Below are positions 1 through 11,100 of a stretch of DNA of 64,000 nucleotides, in pieces; position 1 is the stretch's first letter; each line of letters starts with the position of its first letter. The notes under the pieces were generated by a model. It was given only the letters and a program-made list of their open reading frames with translations, was not told the DNA's origin and ran no database searches. Made by a program: the position numbers and the translations under genes. Origin of the DNA: Mantamonas sphyraenae (Eukaryota; CRuMs; Mantamonadidae); assembly GCA_026936335.1 (NCBI GenBank), contig JAPMXV010000052.1, positions 186,001 to 250,000 of the forward strand. The letters run 5' to 3'.

Positions 1-891
1 CTCGCGTCCTCCTCCGCCACCGTTGTTGTCGCCCATGAGCATTCCTGCGTCGCCCTCTCCGTCTGCCCCGATGCCCTCTCCACCCATGCCACCCTCGTCC
101 TCCTCGTCTTGGTTGTTCACTTTGATGCGTGGCACACCCTTTTTGCCCTTGCGTGCCTTTGCGTCGCCTGCAGACGCGCCCGAGCCCGGTTCTCCCCGTT
201 GCTGCTCCCGTTCCTGACGCCGCCTCGCCAGGGTCCGTTTGCGCCGTCTGAGCTTGTCCAGTTCGTTCATGTGATCCACAATGCGCCACAGGTTGATGCG
301 CTCTGCATCCTCGTCTGTGCGTGCACCGGCAATGTGCAGCCACGAAGCCACCTTGAGGCGTGAAACCGTGAGGTCATCGATGCGTCGGCCCGTCTCGCGT
401 CCTTCAATAACCGCACTGTGAAACGCATCGACAAAGGAGCGTCGTGGAGGACGCATTCCCATCACATTGCCCTTTCCCCGTGCCGCAGGGTGCACCATTG
501 TGCTGTTGGTGGAGAATTTGGCCAGCCGATCGCTGGTGGTCGGCGCCGGCGAGGCAACGGCGAAAAATCCGGAGCCGTTGTCGCCTGCCACTTGGGTTGG
601 GGTGGATGCACGCCAACCATTTGCACCGGATGTGGATTTCCCCGATGTGGAAGGTGTCTGGTTGCCCGCACTTTGCATTTCCCGCATCCGTTGCTCGTTG
701 ATGGCGGCCAACAACGCCTCGGAGTTGCGAAACGACACCGAGCTCAGATTGCTGCCCCTCATCATGGAGGCACGAGAACCCATCCGCTTGCGTGACGACG
801 ACGACGTCTTTGGTCGTCGTGGTGAGGGTCCTCCTGTACCTGCTCCCCCTCCTGCTCCTCCTCCTCCGCTTCCTCCGGAGCCCGTGTTCAT
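1..891 (-). CDS. Unknown Ser/Gly-rich basic-acidic protein, 3' part beyond window
   Basis: An open minus-strand frame runs from the ATG at 891 to the left window edge without a stop, so the C-terminus is missing. The first 40 residues are Gly- and Ser-rich. A more ordered stretch follows, containing RSFVDAFHSAVIEGRE and RLKVASWLHIAGARTDEDAE, then a strongly basic helix (KLRRRKRTLARRRQEREQQ), then an acidic Gly-rich stretch. No known domain was recognised. An in-frame ATG at 987 would extend the N-terminus by 32 residues but would leave only 5 bp to the divergent F-box start at 993, so 891 is preferred. The basic helix could be a nuclear localisation signal, which is inference only. Codon use and GC match the neighbours. 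Confidence 0.6.
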   Translation of the reverse strand, partial: MNTGSGGSGGGGAGGGAGTGGPSPRRPKTSSSSRKRMGSRASMMRGSNLSSVSFRNSEALLAAINEQRMREMQSAGNQTPSTSGKSTSGANGWRASTPTQVAGDNGSGFFAVASPAPTTSDRLAKFSTNSTMVHPAARGKGNVMGMRPPRRSFVDAFHSAVIEGRETGRRIDDLTVSRLKVASWLHIAGARTDEDAERINLWRIVDHMNELDKLRRRKRTLARRRQEREQQRGEPGSGASAGDAKARKGKKGVPRIKVNNQDEEDEGGMGGEGIGADGEGDAGMLMGDNNGGGGGRE

Positions 892-992
892 CTCGTCGCT
901 GTTTGGTTTCGACGGCGCTGGTTGACCCAAATCTCTGAGTCCAAGCAACAACAACAACCACGTACCTCCACCGACAAGAGTGACCATAGGCG

Positions 993-3173
993 ATGACGAC
1001 GCCGGATCTTGTGTCTCTGCTGGTGGGTGGCCTGTACGAAGACCAGGAGGACGAGGAGAAGCGAAAACGGGGTGTGCGGCGTGAGCGAAGCTGCGAGTGG
1101 CCGTTGCTCGGGAACTCGCCCAAACGTCAGCGCGTGGAACGGGCCATGGAGAGGCTACGAGAGCAGGGGAAGCTGGTGGAAGCATGTACAGATAGGATTG
1201 TCCGCGATGAGATGGCATGCAATGCAGTGGGGGGTCCCAATGCAGCGTGCGCGGCGCAAACGAACAAACGGGTCGCGTTGGAGAGCAACACCACGCGTGT
1301 AACCCGCCGCAAGGACACACGTGCAGCCTTTGCACGGCCGGTCACACGGGCGCACCGACGCAAGCATGCCACGGAACTTGAGAGGGGATTGGAGAGTGAC
1401 GAGTGGGAAGATGTGCAGCGTGCGGCGCTGGAGCTGGCGACGTTGTCCAGCTTCTCCTCGCCTTTGTCGCTGGCATCGGCGGAGCACGAGCCGGCCGTGG
1501 CCTCTTCCTCGTCGACCCTGGGACACGACAGCATGGATGGGAGCAAGAAGGGATTCAGGGGGCATGACAAAAGCCGTATGGGCAGTGTCGGTGTGAGAAA
1601 CGATGCAGAACGGGGCAACGCGGAGTTAGGCAGGGGAAATCTGCCCCTTCGCCACCTGACGCTGTTGCGATGTGCGAGTGTGTGCCGCAGCACGGGACGA
1701 AGATGTCTGAAAAAGGCACTTGCACGCAGCAAAGTGTGTCGGGTGCATCGCAGTGTGTACACAGAGGTATCTGCGCCGCTGGAGGAGCACAACATGAATA
1801 GTGTGTTGCCCAGCGAACTGCTCCTCAAGGTGTTTTCCCACCTGGGACTCTACGACCTCTTTCGCTGCCGTCATGTGTGTCGACTCTGGCACCGACTGCT
1901 GGGCAGCGAGGATGGGGATGCAGATGAGATGCAGAGCAGCAGCAGCAGCAGCAGCGACGGCAACAACAGCGGCGGCTGTGGTGGGAGCAAATCCATGCCC
2001 TGGCGAAATTTGGTGTTGTTTGATCGCCACATGGGGGACGCATACAACTACACAGAGACATCGCAGCGACGTGGTAGCTATCCACGGTTGAAAGACGAGC
2101 AACTGCGGCAACTGGGTGGATTGCTGGAGGGATGGGGGCACACGTCCATGCTACGACGGGTGTACCTGGACAATGTGCGCCATCTGCAGAGTGACAAGAC
2201 TCTTGCGCCGCTGCTGACACCCCACCTGACCCATCTGACCATTGTCGGGTCGCCCGAGTTGGGTCTTCACTCGGCCGATGTCATGGCCAGGCTTGTGTCC
2301 CTGCAACACTTTGAGGTCAGCGACGTGGCCACGCTTAGCCGTGCAGCCAACGACGCCCTGTTTACCGCGTGTGGGCCGGTGTTGGAAACCTTCTACGTGG
2401 TGGGCCCGTCGCTGGACTTTGCGGTGTTGGACAAGCACGCCCAGTCCTTGGTGAGCCTGGAACGGCTGACGGTGTCACTGTTCCACCACCACAACAACCT
2501 GTGGATGCAACAGTTGCTGGCGTTTGTGCCTCGCATGGCAGGTCGTTTGCAACACCTGAGTTTGCACCTGCTGCCGAACCGGTTCAATCTGCTGCGGTTC
2601 AATCGCCTCAGCGAACTCACCGCCGTGTGCCCCGTGGAGATGCACACCTTTCGATACGTCAGTTCATATCCATTTGAATGCACGCCGTGGAAGAGTGTGG
2701 GTGCACGCTACCTTTTGGATGTGATGAACAGGGACGAGCAGGGCAACCCGGTGCCTGTTCCAGGCAGCGGCACAGAGTGGCACAATTGCTTCAAGCAGGG
2801 CAGCGTCATGTCTCCCAACCTGAGCACACACAAGGGACTGTGTCAGTGGCGACTTCTTGTGTACCCACGTGGCAACTACCAGGATTCCCTGGGTGACGAT
2901 CTTTCCATCTACGTGCAACTCAAGTCGGATCGGCTCGTGGGCGAGGATCGCTTCATGGAAACACATCTTCAGGTGTCCATCCATCACCAGGAACGCAGGT
3001 GTGTGTTTTCACGAATGACCAACTTTCTGTGGCAGGAGAACACCGAGCCAGACTGGGGGTTCACACACTACTACGCACTGGCCAAACTGAAACAGGGCTG
3101 GATCAGTCCCGAGGGCATGCTGGACGTCAGTTTCCGCATCGAGTTTGCACGTGTGCAGCTGGGAGGCAAGTGA
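993..3173 (+). CDS. F-box protein with Cys/His mini-motif and LRR-like C-terminus
   Basis: Single-exon 726-residue protein. An F-box lies at about residues 268-310 (LPSELLLKVFSHLGLYDL, then a CRHVCRLWHRLL helix), which normally binds Skp1 in SCF ubiquitin ligases. About 15 residues earlier, at roughly 226-252, is a C-x4-C-x6-C-x8-C-x2-H pattern of the small GRC-x-G-x-C-x-C-x2-H kind seen in many protist and viral proteins. After the F-box, a Ser-rich linker leads to about 200 residues of irregular leucine-rich segments, probably the substrate-binding part, and a C-terminal beta-rich region. The N-terminal 220 residues are basic and look disordered. Substrate unknown. The gene is divergent from the partial gene on its left and lies 92 bp upstream of the kinesin on the same strand. 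Confidence 0.85.
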   Translation: MTTPDLVSLLVGGLYEDQEDEEKRKRGVRRERSCEWPLLGNSPKRQRVERAMERLREQGKLVEACTDRIVRDEMACNAVGGPNAACAAQTNKRVALESNTTRVTRRKDTRAAFARPVTRAHRRKHATELERGLESDEWEDVQRAALELATLSSFSSPLSLASAEHEPAVASSSSTLGHDSMDGSKKGFRGHDKSRMGSVGVRNDAERGNAELGRGNLPLRHLTLLRCASVCRSTGRRCLKKALARSKVCRVHRSVYTEVSAPLEEHNMNSVLPSELLLKVFSHLGLYDLFRCRHVCRLWHRLLGSEDGDADEMQSSSSSSSDGNNSGGCGGSKSMPWRNLVLFDRHMGDAYNYTETSQRRGSYPRLKDEQLRQLGGLLEGWGHTSMLRRVYLDNVRHLQSDKTLAPLLTPHLTHLTIVGSPELGLHSADVMARLVSLQHFEVSDVATLSRAANDALFTACGPVLETFYVVGPSLDFAVLDKHAQSLVSLERLTVSLFHHHNNLWMQQLLAFVPRMAGRLQHLSLHLLPNRFNLLRFNRLSELTAVCPVEMHTFRYVSSYPFECTPWKSVGARYLLDVMNRDEQGNPVPVPGSGTEWHNCFKQGSVMSPNLSTHKGLCQWRLLVYPRGNYQDSLGDDLSIYVQLKSDRLVGEDRFMETHLQVSIHHQERRCVFSRMTNFLWQENTEPDWGFTHYYALAKLKQGWISPEGMLDVSFRIEFARVQLGGK

Positions 3174-3265
3174 GGGGTGGAGAAGAGAGAGGTGGATGCA
3201 CCCAGTGAGAGCAAAACAAAAACCCAGCTCAGCTTTTTGGAACCCCTCCACCACCCAACCAGGCG

Positions 3266-6200
3266 ATGTCTTCGTTGCATCGAGCTCGACGCACGCCAAC
3301 ACGGCCGAGTGGGACGTCGATGGTGGGAACGTTGGGGGTCAACGGCACGGGGATGGCCAAGGGGAGACGGACTCACTCGTTGGATGCCTTTGAGGACATT
3401 GAAGAGTTGGAAGCGGCCATTGAGAAGCAGGAGGCAAAGGAGCGAAGGCAGACACAGAGTGGTGGTTTGAGCCAGATAAGCAGCAGTGAGTATGGCCTTG
3501 GGATGATGGGTCACTCGGCAATGGCGGGGCAGCAGCAACAGCCAAAGGTGAGGACACGGGGCGGCGGACCTCGACGGTTGGAAGACGCTTTGCGGGCGCC
3601 CGAGAGGGACGGCGGTGGCGGTAGGGGAGCACGGGAGGGAGGAAAGGATGACTTGGGTGTGGGGTTTGATGGACAGGAGACAGAGGAAAGAGAAAGACAC
3701 TGGGAGGAGGGACGAAAGGGCCGGGAAGGTGAGGCAAGCATGGTGTCCGATCTTTCCGGGGCCCAGGAGCTGCAGATGGAGGACAGTGAGGATGACACCA
3801 GCACATGGTTGGACAAGCTACCGTCACGGAACAGGGAAAGGCGCAGCGGAGGGCGAGACTCGTTGCTGGAGGGCAGCAGCCGCGGATTGAGCCAAAGCCT
3901 GCGAGTGCGCGGCAGAAGTCGCGAGGTTGAGGAGGAAGGCAGCGGCAGCGGCAGCAACAGCAACAGCCACAGCGACAACACAGGTGAAGAAGGAGGCGGA
4001 GGCAAGAAGACGACAGGGTCGTCGAAAAGCAACAACTTCCAGGTGGTGGTGCGTGTGCGTCCTGCGCTGGAGCGGGAGCGAGCGAGCGACGGGTTCCGGG
4101 AGATTGTCCGCGTGCGTGAGGACGGCCAAGGGCTGGACATTGACGAGTACAAGTTCACAGACGCAGGATTGGGCAAGGAGGTCAATCGGGTGTCCAAGAA
4201 CACATACAGCTTTGCATTCGACCGGGTATACGGCCAGGACAGCGAGCAGGAGGAGATCTACGAAGAGACGGCCAATGGGGCGGTGGTGTCCACGCTGGAC
4301 GGATACAACGCATCGGTGATTGCGTACGGACAGACAGGCACGGGCAAAACGTACACGATGGAAGGGTTTGCAGACACGGAACGGGGCATTATTCCGCGGT
4401 CCATCGAAAAGATCTTTGACCACATTGACGAGCGACGACGGGCGTCGAGCGAAGCACGGTCGATGAAGTACCTTGTGCGTGCGTCGTACCTGCAGATCTA
4501 CAACGAAACCATCTACGACCTGCTCAAGAGCGAGCGACACCACCTGAACATCCGGGAGGATCGTCGCAAGGGCGTCTATGTGGACCAGCTGTCGGAATGG
4601 GTGGTGCGTAGCCCACAGGAAATCTATGGTCTCATGAAACGTGGCTCACAGGAGCGTGCCACGGGCTCCACACGCATGAACGAACTCAGCAGCCGCTCGC
4701 ACGCGGTGTTTATTATCATTGTGGAGAGCGAAGAGAATGTGCTGGACGACGACGACGATGAGCAGTCACAGACAACACACGGGGATGCCCTGGATGCCAA
4801 CGGCACGTCTTCTGCGTTGTCGTCGGGCAGCAGCAGCAGCAGCAGCAACCGACGTGCAAAGAGTGCCACGTACAGCGGGCGTGCGAGCAGGCGTGCGCGG
4901 CGCACACGGGATGGCACGGGCAAACGGCACATCCGACAGGTGTATCGCATCGGCAAGTTGAACCTGGTGGATTTGGCAGGCAGCGAACGGCAACGGGTGT
5001 CGGGAACGTCGGGCAAACAGTTGGAGGAGAGCAAGAACATCAACCAGTCGCTGTCGTCGCTGGGCAACGTGATTGCGGCGTTGACGGAACGGGACAGCCA
5101 CGGCAAGAAGCGCACACATATCCCATACAGAGACAGCAAGCTGACACGGCTGTTGGAAGACTCGTTGGGCGGGAATTGCAGGACAACCATGATTTGCATG
5201 GTGTCGCCGGCCGCGGATGCGTTTCACGAGTCGCTGTCCACACTCAAGTTTGCCAATCGGGCCAAGCACGTGCACAACCGGGCCCGCATCAATGAGGATC
5301 TGGACCAAAAGGCGCTGCTGCGCAAGTACCAACGCGAGTTGAAGAAACTGCGCAGCCGGCTGGCGACCCAAAACCAAAATGTGGTGGACAAACGCAAGCT
5401 TCTGGAGGTGGAAGAGCAGAAGCGGCGTGCAGAAGCGGATAGGTTGGCAGCGATCACGGATCTGGAGCGCTTGTCCCAGGAGTTTATGCAGGAGAAGAAA
5501 GAAAAGGCGGCGCTGGAAGAGCGGATTGTGCGTATGCAAAGCCAAATGCTGCAGGGGGGATCGGGTACGCTCGGGGCAGCAGTGGGCATGGGTGAGGACG
5601 AGACGGCGGCCATGCGACACGCGCTTCTGGCAGAGGCCAGGAGGATACGGCTGGAGTATGAGCGGAAGCAGGAGGAGGTGGAGCGGGAGAGGAATGAGGT
5701 GGAGAAGGGAAAGGCGCAGGTGGACAGATACAAACAGACGCTGCAGCGACAGAGTGACATGATGAAGCTGCTGATGGGACGGATGGAAGAGCGAGACGAG
5801 GCCATGGCGCAGGCACAGGAAGATCTGGCCAAGCAGCAGGAAACAATCATGCAGCTGCAAGATGCCATGGACAGCAAGCGAGCAGACCTGATACGACTGC
5901 AACGGGTGGTGATTGAGTTTGCGCTGGACCGCGAGGAGGTGCTGGGGGTAATGAGCGCAGAACAGCGTGGTCAGGTGGCCTGGCGCGTGGACGGCGACGC
6001 GGCTCGGGCCATGGTGGAACAGATGATGGGCGAGGTGGCGAATGAGACCATGGGAGGTGCGTCGATGCTGGACGAAGAGTCGGGTAGCGATGTGAGCGAC
6101 AACAACAGCTTGTCGTGGATGAGCACGGGCGAGGACAGACTGCGCGAGGTGATGGGCGAAAACGAGGAGCTTGTGCAGCTTGTGCGCCACCTGTTGGCAA

Positions 6201-6769
6201 AGCGACACGAAGATGGCGTCTCTGTGGAGGAGTACAACGAAGTGGTGGAACGCAACCGAGTGTTGGTGGACGAGGTGAACCGCATGCGTGAGCGCAGAGG
6301 CGGCAGAGCTTACGACGGGGTGGACGACGATGACGACAACGACGACGACAATGACATGGACAGGTTTGACAGCGAGGCAATGCAACAGAGCAGAGAGGCA
6401 TACGAGGATCTGCGGCTGGAGTACGGCGAGTTTCGCAGGCAGATGGGCGTGCGCATGCGAGAGAACAACGAAATGATGCAATCGATGAAAGAGGAGAAGG
6501 AGGCACTGGAGGAGGCACTTGCACAGGCTCAGAAGAGGGAGGCGGTGGACAAGCTGCAGCGCAAGTGTGACAAGCTGCAAAAGGAACGCGTGGCATTAGA
6601 GACGATTCTCAAGAGCAAGATCAAAGGGCTGGTGGACCATGCGGTGGCCAAGTTGATTGCCTATCAGCAGCAAGGGCAGGTGACGGATGTGAGCAAGGAG
6701 CTTGTGATGCTGCAGAAGTTGGTGGATGCGTCTGTGGCTGCACTGGCACAAGCGAGTGACGACGAATGA
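3266..6769 (+). CDS. Kinesin-like motor protein
   Basis: Single-exon 1167-residue protein with the motor after a disordered, charged extension of about 255 residues. The motor starts at FQVVVRVRPALE (about 259). It carries the P-loop GQTGTGKT (about 354), switch I NELSSRSHA (about 472) and switch II LVDLAGSE (about 566), then the family pattern YRDSKLTRLLEDSLGG. A low-complexity, Asp- and Ser-rich insert of about 65 residues sits between the SRSHA strand and the DLAGSE strand, a loop that is short in most kinesins. After the motor comes RKYQRELKKLRSRL and about 250 residues of heptad coiled coil, then acidic segments and a further C-terminal coil. N-terminal motors usually walk to microtubule plus ends. 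I could not assign a kinesin subfamily. It ends 12 bp from the convergent NT-C2 gene. Confidence 0.93.
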   Translation: MSSLHRARRTPTRPSGTSMVGTLGVNGTGMAKGRRTHSLDAFEDIEELEAAIEKQEAKERRQTQSGGLSQISSSEYGLGMMGHSAMAGQQQQPKVRTRGGGPRRLEDALRAPERDGGGGRGAREGGKDDLGVGFDGQETEERERHWEEGRKGREGEASMVSDLSGAQELQMEDSEDDTSTWLDKLPSRNRERRSGGRDSLLEGSSRGLSQSLRVRGRSREVEEEGSGSGSNSNSHSDNTGEEGGGGKKTTGSSKSNNFQVVVRVRPALERERASDGFREIVRVREDGQGLDIDEYKFTDAGLGKEVNRVSKNTYSFAFDRVYGQDSEQEEIYEETANGAVVSTLDGYNASVIAYGQTGTGKTYTMEGFADTERGIIPRSIEKIFDHIDERRRASSEARSMKYLVRASYLQIYNETIYDLLKSERHHLNIREDRRKGVYVDQLSEWVVRSPQEIYGLMKRGSQERATGSTRMNELSSRSHAVFIIIVESEENVLDDDDDEQSQTTHGDALDANGTSSALSSGSSSSSSNRRAKSATYSGRASRRARRTRDGTGKRHIRQVYRIGKLNLVDLAGSERQRVSGTSGKQLEESKNINQSLSSLGNVIAALTERDSHGKKRTHIPYRDSKLTRLLEDSLGGNCRTTMICMVSPAADAFHESLSTLKFANRAKHVHNRARINEDLDQKALLRKYQRELKKLRSRLATQNQNVVDKRKLLEVEEQKRRAEADRLAAITDLERLSQEFMQEKKEKAALEERIVRMQSQMLQGGSGTLGAAVGMGEDETAAMRHALLAEARRIRLEYERKQEEVERERNEVEKGKAQVDRYKQTLQRQSDMMKLLMGRMEERDEAMAQAQEDLAKQQETIMQLQDAMDSKRADLIRLQRVVIEFALDREEVLGVMSAEQRGQVAWRVDGDAARAMVEQMMGEVANETMGGASMLDEESGSDVSDNNSLSWMSTGEDRLREVMGENEELVQLVRHLLAKRHEDGVSVEEYNEVVERNRVLVDEVNRMRERRGGRAYDGVDDDDDNDDDNDMDRFDSEAMQQSREAYEDLRLEYGEFRRQMGVRMRENNEMMQSMKEEKEALEEALAQAQKREAVDKLQRKCDKLQKERVALETILKSKIKGLVDHAVAKLIAYQQQGQVTDVSKELVMLQKLVDASVAALAQASDDE

Positions 6770-6781
6770 AATGCACGGCGT

Positions 6782-8023
6782 CTATTCACTGGTTGTGCTG
6801 CTGCTTTGTTGTTGCTCAAAGGCAGAACTGAGTTTGGACTCTTCCTGCGACGGGCTCGAGTTGGAGGCGACGAGGTCGTTGATGAACGACTCGACATCGA
6901 GGTCGTCGCAGGCCTCGAGTTGCTGCTTCATGACGTCGGATGTAAAGGCAGCGGAGCCACGGAAGGAGCGGGAGGCGCGCACGTTGTTGAGCTTCTTGCT
7001 CTTGCTCATGCTGCCGGTGTTTGAATAATTGAGAGAGTCGCCGCCTGCGTCTTTGCTATCTACATCGCCTGCCGCTTCGATTTGCACAGTGACAGAAGGT
7101 GTGTGGGTGCCCGAGTCCTCTGACCCAGATGCTGTGTCGATGAGTGTGTCCAACCCGCGTGTGGAGCCGTACTTGTCGCGGCGACCCACCGTGCCACGTC
7201 CCTGCGACTCTGTGTCGTCCACCTCTTCGTCGTCGTCGTTCTCTCCTAGCCCCAGACTGTGTGGCATGGCCAGCGAGCGAGTGCATGCCATGGCGGCGTC
7301 CGTGTGTCAGTGTGTGGCTCTGCGGGAGGCAAAACCCGTTCGAGGCGGCGAGCAAAACGGGCAGCCCGCTCGAATTCACGTGGGACACGGGCGCGGCAGG
7401 GCGTGGCGCACGCATGGAGGGACGGGACGTACGAGCGAGCGAGCATGGGGTCGCCTGAGGTGAGCTTCATGCGCACCACCAGGCGAAAAGATGCATTGCA
7501 GGTGGATTCCTGCAACAGATAGGTTTTGGTGAGCTTCTGGGTGGCGGCATAGTCTGCCATGTTGAGCTCGACGGCGCCAAGGCGGTCAAAGCTGTGACCA
7601 TCTGTCTTTTGCTGTGGGGGGAACAGGGCGAACAGGTGTGGATGGGTCCATGGGTGGTGCAGGACGGGTAAGACAATGGTTCGTACAGCGGCTGTATGCA
7701 TGTGGAGGGCAGGCGGTGGGCGGCGCCGAACCACAACCACAAGGCGAACGTACCTGGCGCACAGAGATACGCAGGATGTTGTCGGCGACAGAGTGGTCGT
7801 CCTCGTTGACTTGGAGCTCTAGGGGAAACTCAAAGACTTCGTTGAAGAGGACGGCGTTGTTGCGGATGGAGTGGACGCCCGTGGTGCCGGCGACCTTGGA
7901 GTGCTTCTTGAGTTTCCACTTGATGAAAAAGTCGCCCTTGTTGACGGGCACGTGGTCTAACTGCAACAGTTCTATGCTTGCGTTGTACTTTAGCTTCTGC
8001 TTCTTCTTGAACAGCGAGGACAT
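6782..8023 (-). CDS. EEIG1: NT-C2 domain protein of the EEIG1/FAM102 family
   Basis: Three exons are inferred: 8023-7754, 7611-7433 and 7256-6782, giving 307 residues. The introns are GT-AG (GTACGT donors) with phases 0 and 2. The N-terminus (MSSLFKKKQKLKYNASIELL) and exon 2 (RLGAVELNMADYA, then VRMKLTSGDPML) match the N-terminal C2 (NT-C2) domain of EEIG1/FAM102/EHBP1 proteins, including the LSGDP-like motif that closes that domain. NT-C2 domains bind membranes or small-GTPase regulators in trafficking. The C-terminal 150 residues are acidic and Ser-rich without a domain. Extending exon 2 without splicing would instead run into an Arg-rich frame resembling no family, which supports the second intron. 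The gene converges on the kinesin and is divergent from TopBP1, with 135 bp between starts. Confidence 0.82.
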
Positions 8024-8158
8024 GGCGGGTTCCTGGGGGCAGCCTGGCAGCAGAATGGGTTGGAGCGCATCGCGCGGCACCCCAAGCAAGCAAAGCAGCC
8101 ACGTGTGCCTGAGTGTCTGTGTGTGCATTCCCCCACCCCCCCCCCGAGTGTGTGTGTG

Positions 8159-11100
8159 ATGGAGGTCGAGCAGCGTGTAAACACAGACGCTGGGAGTGAA
8201 GCGACCACCGGAGTGGGTGGCGATGTGCGTGCGTTTGGCAACTGGCGAGCGTACGTCTCGACGGAAATCCAGACACTGGACACAAGCCAGCGCGAGGTGC
8301 TTGTGCAAGCTTTGTCTCTGCACGTCGCCGAGATTGTAGAGGATCCGCTGCAGGACGGCTGCCTGCATGTGTGCGACTTTGAAGGGGTGAGCTGCTGCCA
8401 ACTCGGGACGGGGGCTTGCTATTCAACAACCACAACCACTGACACGGATGAGTGTGTGTGTGCATGTGTATGGTGTGTGGTTGCAGGACGAGTACAACGA
8501 CTTTGTTGCGCAAGACCTGGCCATTGTGGGTATGTGGGCGGGTGAGCGATCAGGGGTGGTGGCGCGCCACGAGTTTTTGCACGGACGCTGACACCGCAAG
8601 GGGGTGGTCCTCGTGTGTGGGTGGTGTGGGTCGTTGGCGTACAGGGGTTCTTGCGGTGCTGCAGAGCTTGCCAGAGTCGGTGAGCGAAGAGCTGGGCGTG
8701 GATGTGGAGGTGAGGCAGGACCGGTGGAAATACGCAGATGATCAGAGTTGGCGAGGGCAGCTGTACTCGAGAACACTGGAGGGAATGGCCGTGTGTCCGT
8801 CAGGCTTTCATGAAGGCCAAAAGGTGAGCAGAAGGGGAGAGTGGGGTTGTAGACAGGAATCGTGCACTGACACAGGGAGTGTGGTACAGCGTCCGCTGGA
8901 GTTTTACGTGTGCGGGATGGGCGGTGAGTTCCACAGGGTGTTTACACACCTTGTGACGCATCTGGTGACCACGGGCTCGCCGACACACAAGTTTTCACTG
9001 GCGATCGAGCACGGAATGGAACTGGTGACGCCGGATTGGGTGCAGGCGTGCTGGAACAGCCACAGGTTGCCGGATACGTTTCCTTTCAAGCCCGTGTTTG
9101 GAGGGATCCGATTGTCAGTGACACAGATCAATGACAGTAAGTCGGATACAACGAGAGCGCTGATGTATGAGTGGCAGCTGACAAGGTGGGGTGCACGTAG
9201 AGGAGTGGCGTGCCGAGTTGAAGCAGATGGTGGAACAGCGTGCTGGGACGTACGAACCAAACTTTTCGCCAAATAGTACGCATCTGGTGGCAGCGAAACG
9301 AGAAGGGGGCAAGTATGAAGCTGCATTGCGGTGGGGCGTACCTGTGGTAACGGAGGCGTGGGTGGTAGATTCGTGTCGGATAGGGGTGTTGCTGGACGAG
9401 CGTGACTATGCGCTGGGCAGCAGCGGGGCGTCGAGTGCCGGACGGCGCAAGACAAACGAAATACTGGACGGATGTGTGGTGTATGTGCACGAGGAGGCGA
9501 CGGAGAACAGCGTGGAGAGCGTGGATGAGGAGCGAGCGAACAAGCTGCAGCGTGAGTTGCGGTTGATGGGAGCCACTCGAAGGCGCAAGTATGGCAACGA
9601 CGTGACGCATGTGCTGGTGACATCCAACGACGACGTGTCGACACTGCGCGACTCGCTGGATCAATTTGACGGCACGCCGTTTGTGCTGCGCGACACGTGG
9701 GCACTGCAATGCCACAAGTACCGCAGGAGACTGCACATGCGCCCGTTTGACCTACGTGTGCAACTGGAGGCGTTGGTAGAGCTGAGGAGGCAGCGAAAGG
9801 CTTGGAGACGGGAGCAGAAGGAGCAGGGCAAGGGCAAAGCAAAGGGCAAGAAGTCAGGCAAGGGCAAGGAGAACATAGGAGGGGTCAAGGCTGCCGCTGT
9901 GAGGCGTGTGCAAAAGAGCGCATCCATCTCTGGAGTGAACGATCCCATTTTGAGTGCATACGCAAGTTCGGAGAGCGGGACGACAACGACCACGACCACG
10001 ACAACGACGTCGTCTCAGGCACCGCCGGCTGTGCAGGAGCTGCTGGCCGACGCAGACGCCAAACCCATATTTGCAGGACGCAAAATGCTGCTGCTGGATC
10101 CGATCTGCAAGCACAACAAGGTGTTGAAGCAGGTGTTGCGGCAACGAGGGGCAAAGGTGGTGCGCAATGCAGCCAAGGCGAATGTGGTGGTGTTGCCGCA
10201 CCAGGATTCGCTACAGGCGCACGAAGACGTGTGGGAGGAGGTGCGGGAACGGTACGAACGTGATGCGGTGTGGTGTGTGACGGCGGATTGGCTGGCACAC
10301 AGCCTGGCACACGGACGGCTGCCGGCGCTGAACGAGTCGCCCATTTTCACGCCTGTGCCACACGCATTTCCAATTACAGACATGCGTGGGGTGCGCATGT
10401 GTGGGATTGGGTTGGACGCAGAGACGACCATGATTGTGAAGGACGCCGGGATGATGGCGACAGAGGATGCACAGGCGTACGTGGAGCAGTTGGATGTACA
10501 GGAGTGCACACACGCCATCTGTGGGGTCAAGGAAGAAGCGGAGCTGAGTGAAGAGGAGAGGACACGCGTGCAGGTGTGTGTACAACACGGCGTGGCTGTT
10601 GTGAGCATTCAATGGCTGTTTGACTGCGTGCGACGTGGCGAACGGTTGGACACAGACGGGTACGAGATGTACACACACACAAGCAACAAGCGCAGCGTCA
10701 GCCAGAGTGCATTCCGTCCTGCACTGGAAGTGGAGAGTGTGCTGGATGCGTTGGGCGGGGAGTATGCGTTTGACGAACGCAAGGATCGCAAGCGCAAAGC
10801 AGAGGCGCTGGGTGTGTTGGATGGCGCATGTGTGTGTGTGTGGAAGAACCTGCGAGGACGCAACGAGGCAGAAGCAACGGCAGAGGCGCTGGGAGCGCGT
10901 GTGGAGGAAAAGGTGCTGAGTGGCATCACACACTTTGTGTACGCCGAGGGAGGATCGTCCTCGGGTGGCGGAGGCAGTCTTCGCGAAGCACTGCGCAAGG
11001 TAGGACGTCTGCCGGGCAGGGTGCACATGGTGGCACCCGAGTGGCTTGATGCCTGCCAACGCGAACAGCGCTGGATGCCTGAATCCGAGTATCCGCCTGG

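Noticed and set aside
4766-6580. Minus-strand 604-codon frame opposite the kinesin
   Set aside because: His/Leu-rich mirror of coiled-coil codons; the kinesin frame has conserved motor motifs throughout.
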